From: Cyprinodon diabolis
Taxonomy: Eukaryota; Chordata; Actinopteri; Cyprinodontiformes; Cyprinodontidae
Length of the DNA: 64,000 nt
NCBI GenBank assembly: GCA_030533445.1
Contig: CM060069.1
Span: 31,544,337-31,608,336, forward strand
Reading direction: 5' to 3'
The position numbers and the translations under genes were made by a program. Under the pieces are notes generated by a model, which was given only the letters and a program-made list of their open reading frames with translations, was not told the origin of the DNA and searched no databases. Shown here one piece after another: positions 36,290-51,937 of this stretch. Every line of letters begins with the position of its first letter. The stretch's first letter is position 1.

Positions 36290-38410
36290 CATGTTACATG
36301 TGGGCCACTTTAGGCCCACATCCAGGTTAGTCTATACTTACCTGCCGTCTTTCGGCCAAGTGTGGCCCAAAGGTGTTTTGGCCAAGGTGGGCCATGCATG
36401 ATTTTTTCATATATGGGCCACTTTAGGCTCACATCCAGATTAGTCGATGCTTATTTGCCGATTGTAGGCCAAAAGTGTCCCAAATATGTTTTGGCAAACG
36501 TGGGCCACCTACGTCTTTTCATATCTGGGCCACTTTAGGCTCATATCCAGATTAGTCTATGCTTATTTGCCAACTTTTGGCCAGAAGTGGCCCAAATGTG
36601 TTTTGGCCAAGGCGGGCCACGTGCGTTTTTTCATATGTGGGCCACTTTAGGCTCACATCCAGATTAGTCAATGCTTATTTGCCGACTTTCGGCCAAAAGT
36701 GGCGCAAATGTGTTTTGGCCAAGGTGGGCCACGTGTATTTTTCATATGTGGGCCACTTTAGGCTCACATCCAGATTAGTAGATGCTTATTTGCCGACTCT
36801 AGGCCAAAAGTGGCCCAAATGTGTTTTGGCCAAGGTGGGCCACATGCATTTTTCATATGTGGGCCACTTTAGGCTCACATCCAGATTAGTTGATGCTTAT
36901 TTGCCGACTCTAGGCCAAAAGTGGCCCAAATGTGTTTTGGCCAAGGTGGGCCACGTGGGTTTTTTCATATGTGGGCCACTTCAGGCTCACATCAAGATTA
37001 GTCGATGCATATTTGCCGACTTTAGGCCAAAAGTGGCCCAAATATGTTTTGGCAAACGTGGGCCACCTACGTTTTTCATATCTGGGCAACTTTAGGCTCA
37101 CATCTAGATCAGTCCATGCTTATTTGCCGACTTTCGGCCAAAAGTGGCCCAAATGTGTTTTGGCCAAGGTCGGCCACGTGCGTTTCTTCATATGTGGGCC
37201 ACTTCAGGCTCAGATCCAGATTAGTCGATGCTCATTTGCCGACTTTCGGCCAAAAGTGGCCCAAATGTGTCTTGGCCAAGGTGGGCCACGTGCATTTTTC
37301 ATATGTGGGCCACTTTAGGCTCACATCAAGATTAGTCGATGCTTATTTGCTGACTTTCGGCCAAAAGTGGCCCAAATATGTTTTGGCAAACGTGGGCCAC
37401 GTACGTTTTTTCATATCTGGGCCACTTCAGGCTCACATCAAGATTAGTCGATGCTCATTTGCCGACTTTCGGCCAAAAGTGGCCCAAATGTGTTTTGGTC
37501 AAGGTGGGCCACATGCATTTTTCATATGTGGGCCACTTTAGGCTCACATCCAGATTAGTTGATGCTTATTTGCAGACTCTAGGCCAAAAGTGGCCCAAAT
37601 GTATTTTGGCAAACGTGGGCCACGTACGTTTTTTCATATCTGGGCCACTTCAGGCTCACATCCAGATTAGTCGATGCTCATTTGCCGACTTTCGGCCAAA
37701 AGTGGCCCAAATGTGTTTTGGCCAAGGTGGGCCACGTGTATTTTTCATATGTGGGCCACTTTAGGCTCACATCCAGATTAGTTGATGCTTATTTGCCGAC
37801 TCTAGGCCAAAAGTGGCCCAAATGTGTTTTGGCAAACGTGGGCCACATACGTTTTTTCATATCTGGGCCACTTCAGGCTCACATCCAGATTAGTCGATGC
37901 TCATTTGCCGACTTTCGGCCAAAAGTTGCCCAAATGTGTTTTGGCCAAGGTGGGCCACGTGTATTTTTCATATGTGGGCCACTTTAGGCTCACATCCAGA
38001 TTAGTAGATGCTTATTTGCCGACTCTAGGCCAAAAGTGGCCCAAATGTGTTTTGGCCAAGGTGGGCCACGTGCATTTTTCATATGTGGGCCACTTTAGGC
38101 TCACATCCAGATTAGTTGATGCTTATTTGCCGACTCTAGGCCAAAAGTGGCCCAAATGTGTTTTGGCAAACATGGGCCATGTACGTTTTTTCATATCTGG
38201 GCCACTGTAGGCTCACATCCAGATTAGTCTATGCTTACTTGCCGACTTCCGGCCAAATGTGGCCCAAATGTGGTTTGGCCAAGGTGGGCCATGTATGTTT
38301 TTCCATATATGGGCCACTTTAGGCTCACATATGTTCTGTATGGGCCAGAAGAATGCCTACAGTGCCGGATTGTTGCCTGAAGTGGCCCACATCCGTCTGC
38401 TATCTGGGCA
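36290..38410. repeat. tandem array of 111/112-bp units
   Basis: About 18 units of 111 or 112 bp run from near 36300 to 38400. Conserved blocks are TGGGCCACTTTAGGCTCACA, CCAGATTAGTCGATGCTTAT and GGCCAAAAGTGGCCCAAATG. Two unit types alternate over much of 37230-37900 (GATGCTCATTTGCCGACTTT and GATGCTTATTTGCCGACTCT), giving a 223-bp higher-order repeat. Long plus-strand open frames of up to 178 codons come from the repeat. CTATCTGGGC at the right edge (near 38400) is the inverse of the CCCAGATAG at the left edge of the 18-kb array. Confidence 0.94.
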
Positions 38411-38419
38411 TTTACAAGA

Positions 38420-42552
<4,133 letters not shown>

Positions 42553-42925
42553 TAATTTTCTTTCAATTTTTTATCATGCGCTTGACAAGAAGGAAAATAA
42601 ATTCATGTTTTATTTTCATAAAAATTCTTTTAGTGAACTCTTAGTCCATATTTTTGCAATTTTCTGTTATAATATTTCTCATGTATCAAAGTTTCTTCTT
42701 GTTTGTTTAAATTTTGTTAGTAGCACCTACATTTGGGATTTTTTCAAATCTATTACAGGCTTTTTTACTGTAAGTAATACAAAATATTGCATTCGTTGTG
42801 TCTCTTGTTTATTTTGGTCCTCCTTTTAGTTGAATCTGAAGATTTATACTGAGTTTCTGTTTATTTTCACTTCACTCATGTCCTCCTTATTTATATTTTG
42901 GTATGTTTTGTATTATGTTTTACAG

Positions 42926-43999
42926 GAATCGCTTATCAGTGCCTGGCTTCAGTTTAGTGATGGATCTATGACTCCTCTGGACAACTATAATTCTGCCCAT
43001 TTTACACTGACAGCCACATCTCTGGATGAACAGGTGGTGGGTGTGCAGCAGAGTGCAAAATGGAAGTGGCCGATCATTGTTACCAAAGGTGAAGGCCAGG
43101 GTTTGCTTGTACGTGTGGAGATGAGTGCATCAGAATTGTGCCAGAAGTCCAAACGACGTTCTACTTTAGCAACAGGAATGGTGAATGTACAGGTAAAGTT
43201 TGGTCACTCAGAGGAGAAGTACAGTAAACCAGGAGACAGGAGGACACGTCCGGATCCTCCGTATTATGGTGGCTCTATTTCTGACAGGGACAATGGATTA
43301 ATTAACCGTGCTGACACAACAATTAGAGGCCAAGTTCCAGTGAGACCTAATGGTGGTCGCTTATCATCAGACAGTGGGAACAGGAACCTAAATGACTTCT
43401 CAGAATACCCAGAGCTGCCTCGGAGTCGCAGTACCGATGATGACTTGTTGCCATCAAGGCGTGGGCTAACAGACTTGGAGATCGGTATGTATGCCCTACT
43501 GGGAGTCTTCTGTCTGGCCATCCTAGTTTTTCTCATCAACTGCATTTCTTATACATACAAGTACAGAAGTAAACGCCTCTCTCTAGAGGCCCCAGAGACT
43601 ATGCCCCATGCTCATGACTGGGTTTGGCTAGGCCAAGAGGAGGGGCTTTGTCTGCAGCAACAACAACATGAAGAACTGACCGGCATCTTGGAAGAAGGTA
43701 GCCAGCTTTTAAATGGAGGTATCCTGCGCAATAGTACAGACAGTATTGGATGTAGTACCAGTGGAAGAGATCTGAGGAATGAGTCGCTTAACTCACCAAC
43801 CACAAAAAGGAAGAGAGTAAAGTTCTCCACTTTCTCCAATGTGAAGACCAGTAATGGATGTCCAGTGCTTAGTCCATTGCCGCTGGTGCAGACCAGTGAT
43901 ATAAAATGGGTTTGTCCAGACATTGAGCTCGGGGACTCAAATGATCTTAGGAACTACATGGAAAAGCTTAATGAGAATGCAATTAAAAACACTGCATAA
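42926..43999 (+). CDS. tmem132d: TMEM132-family terminal coding exon (TM and cytoplasmic tail)
   Basis: The acceptor TTTTACAG precedes 42926 and the stop codon is at 43997-43999, giving 357 residues. It begins ESLISAWLQFSDGSMTPLDN, the conserved family motif, then KWKWPIIVTKGEGQG and CQKSKRRSTLATG. A long polar juxtamembrane linker follows. A single transmembrane helix (IGMYALLGVFCLAILVFLIN, from about 43481) is followed by the basic stop-transfer YKYRSKR. The cytoplasmic tail has HAHDWVWLGQ, a TTKRKRVKFSTF block and IKWVCPDIELGDSNDLRNYM near the C-terminus. All are TMEM132 hallmarks. The tail is thought to contact actin regulators. No frame disruption is seen, so the gene looks functional in this part. 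Confidence 0.95.
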   Translation, partial: ESLISAWLQFSDGSMTPLDNYNSAHFTLTATSLDEQVVGVQQSAKWKWPIIVTKGEGQGLLVRVEMSASELCQKSKRRSTLATGMVNVQVKFGHSEEKYSKPGDRRTRPDPPYYGGSISDRDNGLINRADTTIRGQVPVRPNGGRLSSDSGNRNLNDFSEYPELPRSRSTDDDLLPSRRGLTDLEIGMYALLGVFCLAILVFLINCISYTYKYRSKRLSLEAPETMPHAHDWVWLGQEEGLCLQQQQHEELTGILEEGSQLLNGGILRNSTDSIGCSTSGRDLRNESLNSPTTKRKRVKFSTFSNVKTSNGCPVLSPLPLVQTSDIKWVCPDIELGDSNDLRNYMEKLNENAIKNTA

Positions 44000-46090
44000 G
44001 AGGTTCTGGGAGTTTTCATTGAACTAAAGAGAAACTCACCTGAATGCCTTTATGAGAAGGAGGGAGAGAATAGGATGCTATAAGGAGATGGAAAAGGAAG
44101 CAATCTGATGGCTGTAGTTATGAGAAGACCTCATCTTGGAAACTGAACAGATCACTGTCACTTTTGATTCTGTGACAGTTCTCTCACATGGTTTGGGCAA
44201 CCATTTACAAGATTTAAATTTCCACACAACAGCATAGTTAAAAGGTTTAAAGTGGGAATTGCAGTGTTGCTTAAATGTTTGTTGTCTTCTACTGAGCTCA
44301 ATATTTGTTTGAATTTTTTACTTTGAATTATGTTTTACAGTTCTTTATGTTGTAATTTTTATTTTATATGTCTTTTACCATGAAAATTATAGAGCATATG
44401 AGACTAAAATCTAAAGCAGTTTTGTACTGTAAATTAATGCAGAGTTCCATTTAGAGTTACTATGCCTACAGTAACATTTTGTAAAGTGCTGTTTGGTTTG
44501 GTTTTAGCTTTGTTTAGTCTCCAAAAGTCAGATCCAAGCATGATGTTATTTATGAGGAACCATGTCTGTCTTATCTGAAAAAACTATGTAGATAACTAAT
44601 ACCCGTGCACTTGGAGATGATTTAGTTCTGTACTATTAAATTCCCTTATCATTGTTGAATTCTGGGTTCTTATATTTATATAATTTTAAATGTTTTATGA
44701 TTCATCTGTTTTATATTTGTGTTTTTTACTGTTGCCCAGCCCTCTCGGCATATACTAAAGTAGCTTTACCACTGGATTTAACTGTATCAATATCACAAAT
44801 ATTTTACATTAGACATTTTACAGCCAAAAGTTGTGATTCCTAATCCTGATTTCTACCCAACTCCATAAAGAGCCCACACTAATGGACACCCCTGCTGGAG
44901 ATGAGTGCAAAGCTTCACGTTTAAGATTAGGATACTTTTTAACTTGCTCTTTTCAATCTCCTCCTAAAGGCTAGTGGCAAGATACATTTTGGGTCCTGTT
45001 CATGCCTTGTTTGGCTACATTCCACTTCTTTTTTTCAGTGCTCTGATTGTAGACATGGGCAAGGTGGTAGCAGCAATGAATTTCTGCCTACAGTATTTCT
45101 TCACCTACAGTATCAGGACTGAAGCATATCTGACTAAAAGTGGGGACACACTACACATTTAAGTTGTTACTATTTACCCCTGATTTTCAGTGGGTTATTT
45201 TCTTTGTCAGTGTGCACTAGTTGCACGTAATGGCACAACAGGGTGGCAGAGAAAACTTTTGGTACATGAAATGAAGACGACAGTTGGAAGTATGGGTGGA
45301 GCAAGGCAAAACCTCAGTCGCTGTCAAACAAAATGCTTGGATATTTTCTGGAAGCAGCAGGATAGTTTGAAAGATAACTGACACAGCTGATAACGTATGT
45401 TCCAAACAGCCAATGAAAGAGAAAGGCTAGGATATATCAGCAAACACAAGGTTTTTTTGAACTAGGCACAACTGCAAACTTTCAACTAATTGCAACAACA
45501 GATATTAAAGACAAAATTGCAGCATATTCTTAAACATTTTTTATCAAGATTTGAATTACTGTTAATTTATATTGTTTTATATCTTGAAGTTAGTTATTGT
45601 TAATTTTGTTGGTTGTATGTCTTGGTTTGAGTTTTTTTTTTTTTCTTGTTCAGCCATTCCAGGAACTACTTGTGTAGTAACTACTTCTGGCACTGGTGAT
45701 TCTGTTTAAACACAATATTTTTGTATTATGCCCCCAACCCCCCAAAACCAATGAATAGATGTACTTTTAAAGATTTTTCTAAATATCCTTATGGATTTTC
45801 CTTTTAAACATTCATACTGCAAGAAAAGGAAACATTTTCAGTGGGTGTGCAAGACGTTTTATGTTCTCATATGTTTAGTCTACATTAAGCTCTAGAGATT
45901 TCTGATCCCTTAAAACAACCAATGTAGTAATAGATGTTTAAAACTTTGGAATACATTCAAAGAATTTGTCATCCACTTTTTGTTAGACAGTGGTACTTGT
46001 CATGTTCATATTTTTCTACTGTATCTCTGTTTGAAAATTGGCTGCTTGACTAATTAAAGCTGAAGGTAATTTTTATTTGATGTGTGATTT
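44000..46090 (+). other. probable TMEM132 3' UTR
   Basis: This AT-rich non-coding DNA follows the stop codon. ATTAAA at 46053-46058, followed by a GT-rich stretch (TTTGATGTGTGATTTATT), is a plausible polyadenylation signal. Earlier ATTAAA-like sites also occur, for example near 44635. The true end needs transcript data. Confidence 0.5.
46053..46058 (+). terminator. candidate poly(A) signal ATTAAA
   Basis: A common variant hexamer 2.05 kb after the stop codon, followed by T- and GT-rich sequence. It is inferred from sequence only. Confidence 0.35.
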
Positions 46091-46559
46091 ATTAATGAGA
46101 TCTCAGTCTACGATGAGATAAATTTTTTTCATGTTGATGTTTTACTAGTACAGTATCAGTTGTCTTTATTTTTGCCCATTGCAGCAGATGGCAGCTAAAA
46201 CATAATATTTTTTGCACCACTATTCACCACATATATTTAAAAGTTAATTTACCTCAATGAAATCTGCTATTTGTTGTTGTTTTTTTCCTGAGTATCAGTT
46301 TTCCTTTGAACTCCTGCACACCAATAGCAGGAGTCTGGTTAACATTGGGTGTTATTTGGTATTTGTGGTTGTAGAACAAAGAATTATTACTTTCAGGTTC
46401 GAAGATAATGTTTTGGTCCACAGTGGAAGGAGGACATCTGAACTTGAGAGATGTCCTGACACAAGGACGAAGACAGTCTTTGCATCTCGCCCTCCACTTT
46501 TCTCAGATGACAGTCCATGGCAAGTTCCTTTTGATTACAGCTGTTTGTAAGGTCCACTT

Positions 46560-47860
46560 CTGACAAAATGCTTTAGATGGAAGTAGATGGAAGCATGTCT
46601 TCTTGGCCTTCTCTTTTTATGAAATGAAATTACTTCTCCAGGCCCTCAAAATGTACGTGGGGCAAACTCCCTTGCACACTCTGCAAAGCCTTAGAACTGA
46701 TCCACTGTACAATGGCTAGGAGATAGGCCATACTGCTCCTCATGAAGCCGAGGTTTGACAGACAGCCGAGCTCTCCACTGCAGCAACCTGGCATAGGCTT
46801 TCCTGGGGAGACTGAGAATTTTTAACCCTCTACAATTGGAACACACCCTTCGGTACCCTCTCCTTATGCAGGGAGACCACCACACTAGTCTGCCAGTTCA
46901 GGGGCACTATCCCAAACCTGTACATAGTGCTGAAAAAGGCTTGTCAAACACAAAGGCCTTACAACATCCAGATATCTAATGTACCTCGGGCTAATATCTA
47001 ATGTACCTCAGGCATCACTTAGGCTAAAGTCACCTCGGTGACTTTAGCCTGAGTGATGAACGAAAACGGCACCAAGCACCCTGTCTCTTCTTCCACCAGG
47101 AAGGCGTGTCACCCGGAGTCTGCACTTCCACCTAAAACAGTATTAACTTAGTACTGCTTCCCACTCTGGAGGCACTGGATGGTTTGCCAGAATGGTAAAC
47201 CATACAGTACTCACATACTGTACTTGTACTTACATATCGCCTGTACTTACATAACGCTTTTAAGCGAGACTTGACCAAAGTGTTTTACAGTATATTCAGT
47301 CAGTCACTTGTAACCACAGCTGACAGAAACAAGGCTGCCATACACTGGCACCACCTCTGACATCAGTAGGCAATGCAGTTGAAGTGTGTTGCCCAAGGAC
47401 ACAACAACACTGAAAGCCAAAGCTGGGGCTTGAACCGTGAACCCTTTGATTGCAGGGTAACCTCCTGCCTCCAACCAACTGTCAGAATCCCTGAAGCCAA
47501 CCAATAGTCTTTCTCAATGGCCTATCCAAACACCTTTCAGGCCTGAATTTTTGCCATTGTGACCACCTGGGCAGAGGCACATTCGGGCCCATGATACGTG
47601 CTTGTTGACTAAGGGAATCCCAAAAGCCATCCAGGCTCAGTAGGGCTCCTTCTTCAGCTTGTCAGTATCTGTTATTGCTGGTTTCTGCCACCAGGTTTGG
47701 TGAAGGCTTGCACGACAGCCATTACTGCCACAGCACCACATTGACAATTGAGACAGAGAACCTTGCCCTCTCAGACTCCATGTCTCTAGCCTCCCCCGGA
47801 ATCTGGGAGAAGCTCTCCCAGAGTTGTCACTGTCTTTTCCCACATGGGTTTTCAGGTCAT
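46560..47860 (-). pseudogene. non-LTR retrotransposon reverse-transcriptase remnant
   Basis: On the minus strand, 46885-46691 reads RVCSNCRGLKILSLPRKAYA, RLLQWRARLSVKPRLHEEQY and GLSPSHCTVDQF. This corresponds to the RT motif usually written SNYRGI.LLS...K.Y.R.L....EEQ.GF..GR...DQ of fish LINEs. Upstream pieces (47843-47590) give WWQKPAITDTDKLKKEPY and AWMAFGIP, matching the linker before the RT. The frame is shifted and stopped in many places, and a SINE has inserted at about 47240-47490. It is dead. I have not assigned a clade. Confidence 0.65.
47240..47490 (-). mobile_element. tRNA-derived fish SINE
   Basis: The minus strand contains GGTTCACGGTTCAAGCCCC, a good match to a tRNA/pol III B box. 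It then has TGTGTCCTTGGGCAACACAC, TTGCCTACTGATGTCAGAGG, GGCAGCCTTGTTTCTGTCAG and a tail with AAAACACTTTGG. This order is that of a SINE abundant in teleosts. It interrupts the LINE remnant. The 5' limit is approximate. Confidence 0.7.
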
Positions 47861-47939
47861 TGAAGGCAAGAAAAATCTATAATTAATTTTTACATCCCAA
47901 TGTACTGTTTCTTTTCACAATTTGCCTTTTTCTCTTTGA

Positions 47940-48360
47940 TTGCCTTTACACGTCCGAATATTTAAGACTGAAGACTTACTACCTTTTAAAAGTATGAAGA
48001 TGGAGCTACAGTTAGAACAGGTCATTGTGCTTATCTTTATATTGGAGAAAACCAAACAACCTCTCCATAGACGCATGGCTCAACACAGGAGCGAGAACTC
48101 CTCCGGACAAGACTCTGCTGTCCACCTACACCTTAAGGACAACGGACTTTTGAGGACCAAAATGCTCACATTTTGGAAAAGACGACAGGTGGTTTGAAGG
48201 GATGTGAAGTAAGACTTTTACATTAAGAGAGAAAAACAAACCTTAAACAGAGGGGGAGGACTCATTACCACTCCAGAGTCTTTGAATTGAGAAAGCTTTC
48301 TGGATGGGAAGCAAAACGTCTTCAAACTTGGAAAAAATGTCCAGTGGATTCACTTTTCAT
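47940..48360 (+). pseudogene. Penelope-like element, GIY-YIG endonuclease remnant
   Basis: The plus strand reads ETKQPLHRRMAQHR-like sequence at about 48045-48090 (here EKTKQPLHRRMAQHRSENSS), then GQDSAVHLHLKDNG, TFWKRRQVV and, after frame breaks, NRGGGL. This pattern (KQ.L..R...HR...SG..SAV..HLK) is the GIY-YIG endonuclease end of Penelope-like retroelements of fish. The downstream tail with GATGGGAAGCAAAACGTCTT resembles their 3' region. No reverse transcriptase is seen upstream, so this is a 5'-truncated, frame-broken copy. Confidence 0.6.
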
Positions 48361-48499
48361 CATTCTGCTTTATTCCATCTCTATTCTCCCATGCAGCAGT
48401 ACTTGCTAGTTCAAACCCTAATTTTATGTTTTCTCTGGATTTCCCATAATTTTGCTGTGACATCATCCTGGAGAAATATCAGCTAGGCTGCTCCCATCA

Positions 48500-50190
48500 A
48501 CACCTTTGCATATAGATGTTGGAGGGTTTTTTTTTTCTCTTATTGTGACTAACTATATGTAATCTCTTTCATTCTCTGACATGGAAACTGGCTCGGAGCT
48601 CAAGTGCTTGGCTGTGTGTAGCTGGACGGGCATATGTGGAAAACACAGTGAGAGGTTTTGTAAACAAATGGAGAACACACATAACATAGATGAATCACCT
48701 AACTTAAAGCTGGCTTAATAAATTAACTTCAAGAATGAGGATTTGTTAAAAAGGTCCCACAATGAGCTAAAAAAACATCTAAAGCTCTACTAATCTTAGT
48801 TTCTTCAGTGGAAGTCACTGTTGATTGTTAAGATATGAAAAGATGAATACCTGTAAAGACCAGAGCCACAGCAAAAAACAAAAGTAACAATTTTCTCCAA
48901 GACTTTTTGAAAATACTGTGGAGTAAAATTGCAGAATCGTAATGCTTCTGAAAGCTGGCCTAAGAGTACGCTGTGGGTAAGCACTTGGATGATGCCGCAG
49001 AACAATAATTCAAAGCCCACTAAAAAGTTTACTACTTAATGGCTCTAAGTAAATAAAAGAAGAATCAAGAGCCAAAACTTCTCCACACTGTGTAACTGAG
49101 GAGCTCCAACTGCTATTGTTGCCTTTCCTTCCTCAGTTATTGCCAACTTAAACATCTGCTTCTGTCTTTAATGTTCAAGTGCTATGTATCTTTCCTGCTG
49201 GCACGTACTGTTGATTTCAAAGTCTGCACTTCAGCTCACTAAGTAACCAGCAACTCCTGTCAGGTGTAATGGAACACAACCCTACACATTAGGAACCATG
49301 GCTTTTGACATTTGCAATCTGGATGTATCACTTTTTTTTATTTCATAAACTTCCCCACTGTTGCTATGACAACATCCTTAACACAGTCCCTCTTCCTATT
49401 TCACTCTATTTGACATGTTCTGTGTCGAACATCCCCAATTAAATTGCCGAAATCTGAAGTGCACATCTCAATGTTGTGTTGTTTTTTCAGTGCAAACCAT
49501 ACAGTTTGAAGAAGTTCTTGCCATGAGGTCAGATTTTTATGTTAGACCTTTTATGTCAAATATATGCCACACTTTACTTGTTTTACAACATACTCATATT
49601 TTTTGCTTTGCAAAGAACAGGAATTCAGAGCCTACTTCCAGCTCTATATAAATTTACAATGAAGCAGCATAGCTGAAAAAGTTAAATCTTGTTTGAATCA
49701 AACTGAGTTACAATTTATTTAAAATTTAAGATTTTGACCTCTCAGGGGTAAAAGACTAAGACTAAGGTGGTCAATAACACATTTTCAAGAAATCGTGGTA
49801 TGTTAGAAAAACACAACCAACTAGTGGCACTGTGGGACTAGGGTATACATTTGATTTATTCACACTGAAATAAACATTGTATTGAAAGAAATTAGAATCA
49901 CTTGATTTTCTACAAATTTGGTTATATTACAACTGCATACTTCACTAAATATACCATCTTCTTCCCACTGCACAAAGACACATCTAAACATTATCTCTCC
50001 TAGGTTGCTTTTGCATGTCTATTTTCGGTACCCTGAAAGTGCAGGGTGAAATGCCAGACAACTCATTTTTAATGCCTACTGCTCGACTACACTTTATTTT
50101 AAACCAATTTTAGACTCTTGAACAGTGCTTCAATGCTGTGCTTGATTTTTGCATTGGGTCCTAAACTGTTTTCCAAAAATGCATACCGAT
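48500..50190. other. intergenic DNA, no feature seen
   Basis: No recognisable gene, repeat or RNA. Short open frames (for example 49415-49651) have no family similarity I know. Confidence 0.5.
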
Positions 50191-50904
50191 TGTTGGGATC
50201 CTGAGGCTTGCCCACCAGAGGGCGCCAAGGATCCTCTTCTGTTTTTTGTGTTCTTTTAGGGACTGGGTTACTGTTGGGATCTGGGGATGTACCACCTTTC
50301 TCCTGCAGAGTGCGCCGTGGGTCTCCTGGGCTGGAGCCCTCCTGCACACCTGGAGCTCGTCTGCTCATCAGGAACCTTCCCTACATAAGCAGCTGCCAGA
50401 CCTTCCTTCAGCGCCGCAGTGTTGACCTTAGTTTGGTTAGCAAACCTGAGCCTCTGTTACCAGAAAGAATCTAAGTCATCTCAAGTGAGAAACCTGATTC
50501 TAATCTGCCTCTGTCTTTGCTCACAGGAAACCTGTCTCAAGTTTGAAGCTCTGGGTGAGCTTAACCTGCCTGCCAGCCCTGGTGAGCTGGAAACTCTGAT
50601 CAAGGTCTGCCATTCAAAGTCAGAAGCTAGACGCTGCTGCTGCTTGTGCACTCTGCTGAACCAACAGTCTCTGGACCCAACGGTTCCCTCCCTCACAAGT
50701 TAAGCCTGGACTCCTTCAAGGTAGACTCAGAACAATCTTAAAACTCAATTAATCTTCTGACTGCCTGGCTAATCAAACTGTCCATCTCTGCAGACATCAG
50801 TGAACCCAACCCGGACCAGTACCTGATCCAGTTCATGTTATTGTGTCAATCTAACTTCAATAAATTCTGTTAAACTTTTACTCAGCCTCCGTTTGTGTTC
50901 TAGC
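50191..50904 (+). repeat. probable 5' LTR of a gypsy-type retrotransposon
   Basis: The segment begins TGTTGGGATC and ends TTCTAGCA, fitting the TG...CA ends of LTRs. It contains a TATA-like CTACATAAGC near 50380 and an AATAAA signal near 50858. A gag-type frame starts 26 bp later. No second LTR copy is seen downstream, so both limits are inferred from layout. Confidence 0.55.
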
Positions 50905-50930
50905 ATGTTGGTTTAACCTAAAAACCAATC

Positions 50931-51801
50931 ATGACAGAACACTGCGGCCACAAACAAAACCCAGCAGACACCCTCCGGAGGAGGCTTGAGGAACAAGCTA
51001 CTCAGATCCATAAACACGACTCAACCTTCCGTGAGTTAGATCCCAGTTTTGATTTAAAGAAAACACACGTTTCAAGATCCCACAGGCTTCGTGGGAATCA
51101 CAAGATGGCGCCAGCTCAACTTCCGGTTCCGGAGCCAGACCCGCCTCCAAGGTCAGAACCAGTTCCGTCATTTCCTGTTTTCCGTCCCTCACTATTTTCT
51201 GGTGAATCTAGTGAATGTAAAAGTTTTCTGTGGCAATGTAAATTGTTCTTCGAGCTCAATCCGTCCAGTTTTCCCGACGACGTGAGAAAAATAGTTTTTG
51301 TTCTCTCACTTTTATCCGGTAGAGCCTGTAAATGGAAAAGGACCCGTTTTCCTTCTGAATCAACTTCAACCAGAATTTTTTAACGAATTCACTCTAGTTT
51401 TTTCTAGTAAATCTGTCGAGTCTCATGGGTTGTCAAACATTAAACAAGGAAATAGATCCGTCGAAGAATATTCTGAAGACTTCTGGGTCAGAGCCTCTGC
51501 TTCCGGCTGGAGTGACGCTATGCTAAGAAACATCTACCTGAACGCATTAAATAAAGAGATTAGAAAGGAACTAGCAACAATAGATCAACCTACAACCCTG
51601 GAAGAGCTTATTTGCATAGCAACCTATTTGGATTACAGACTACAAGCAAGAGTCAAGCCCAGGTCTAGAAAACCAACTCAGCCCGGTCCAGTTCAGATCT
51701 GTCCAGTCCAGTCCAGCTCAGTCCAGCCCAGTACAACTCTGTACAGCCCTGTTCAGTCCACTTCCGCACAGTTTAGTCCAGTTCAGCCATCACCTACATG
51801 A
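50931..51801 (+). pseudogene. LTR-retrotransposon gag, frame-broken
   Basis: The frame from 50931 gives MTEHCGHKQNPADTLRRRLE, FRPSLFSGESSECKSFLWQC and SSFPDDVRKIVFVLSLLSGR. After a frame change near 51330 it continues with QLQPEFFNEFTLVF, SVEEYSEDFWVRASASGW and YLNALNKEIRKEL. This is the capsid-like gag domain of Ty3/gypsy-type elements (retrotrans_gag), with the usual F.G....F...C and W...A blocks. It ends at a stop at 51801 after a Gln/Ser/Pro-rich repeat. No CCHC knuckle, protease, reverse transcriptase or integrase was found, so the element is non-autonomous or deleted. Confidence 0.75.
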
Positions 51802-51937
51802 CCGCCAGTAAGCACCATCCGTTAAAAGGATAAAAATCAAACCACAACTCACAACCCAAGCAGTCAGAGCCCCCATAATCCAGGAGTCAGATCTCTGTAA
51901 CTTCTATTACGGGGATAGAGATGATCTGTTCCCCTTC

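Noticed and set aside
36559..38210. Long plus-strand frames of up to 178 codons in the 111/112-bp array
   Set aside because: They are explained by a repeat unit length divisible by three and show no domain or gene structure.
36290..38410. CRISPR-like repetition
   Set aside because: The units are contiguous and similar along their full length, with no unique spacers, and the genome is eukaryotic.
42605..42925. Hydrophobic open reading through the 394-bp intron before the last exon
   Set aside because: A good donor at 42532 and acceptor at 42924-42925 remove it, and the family has no such segment.
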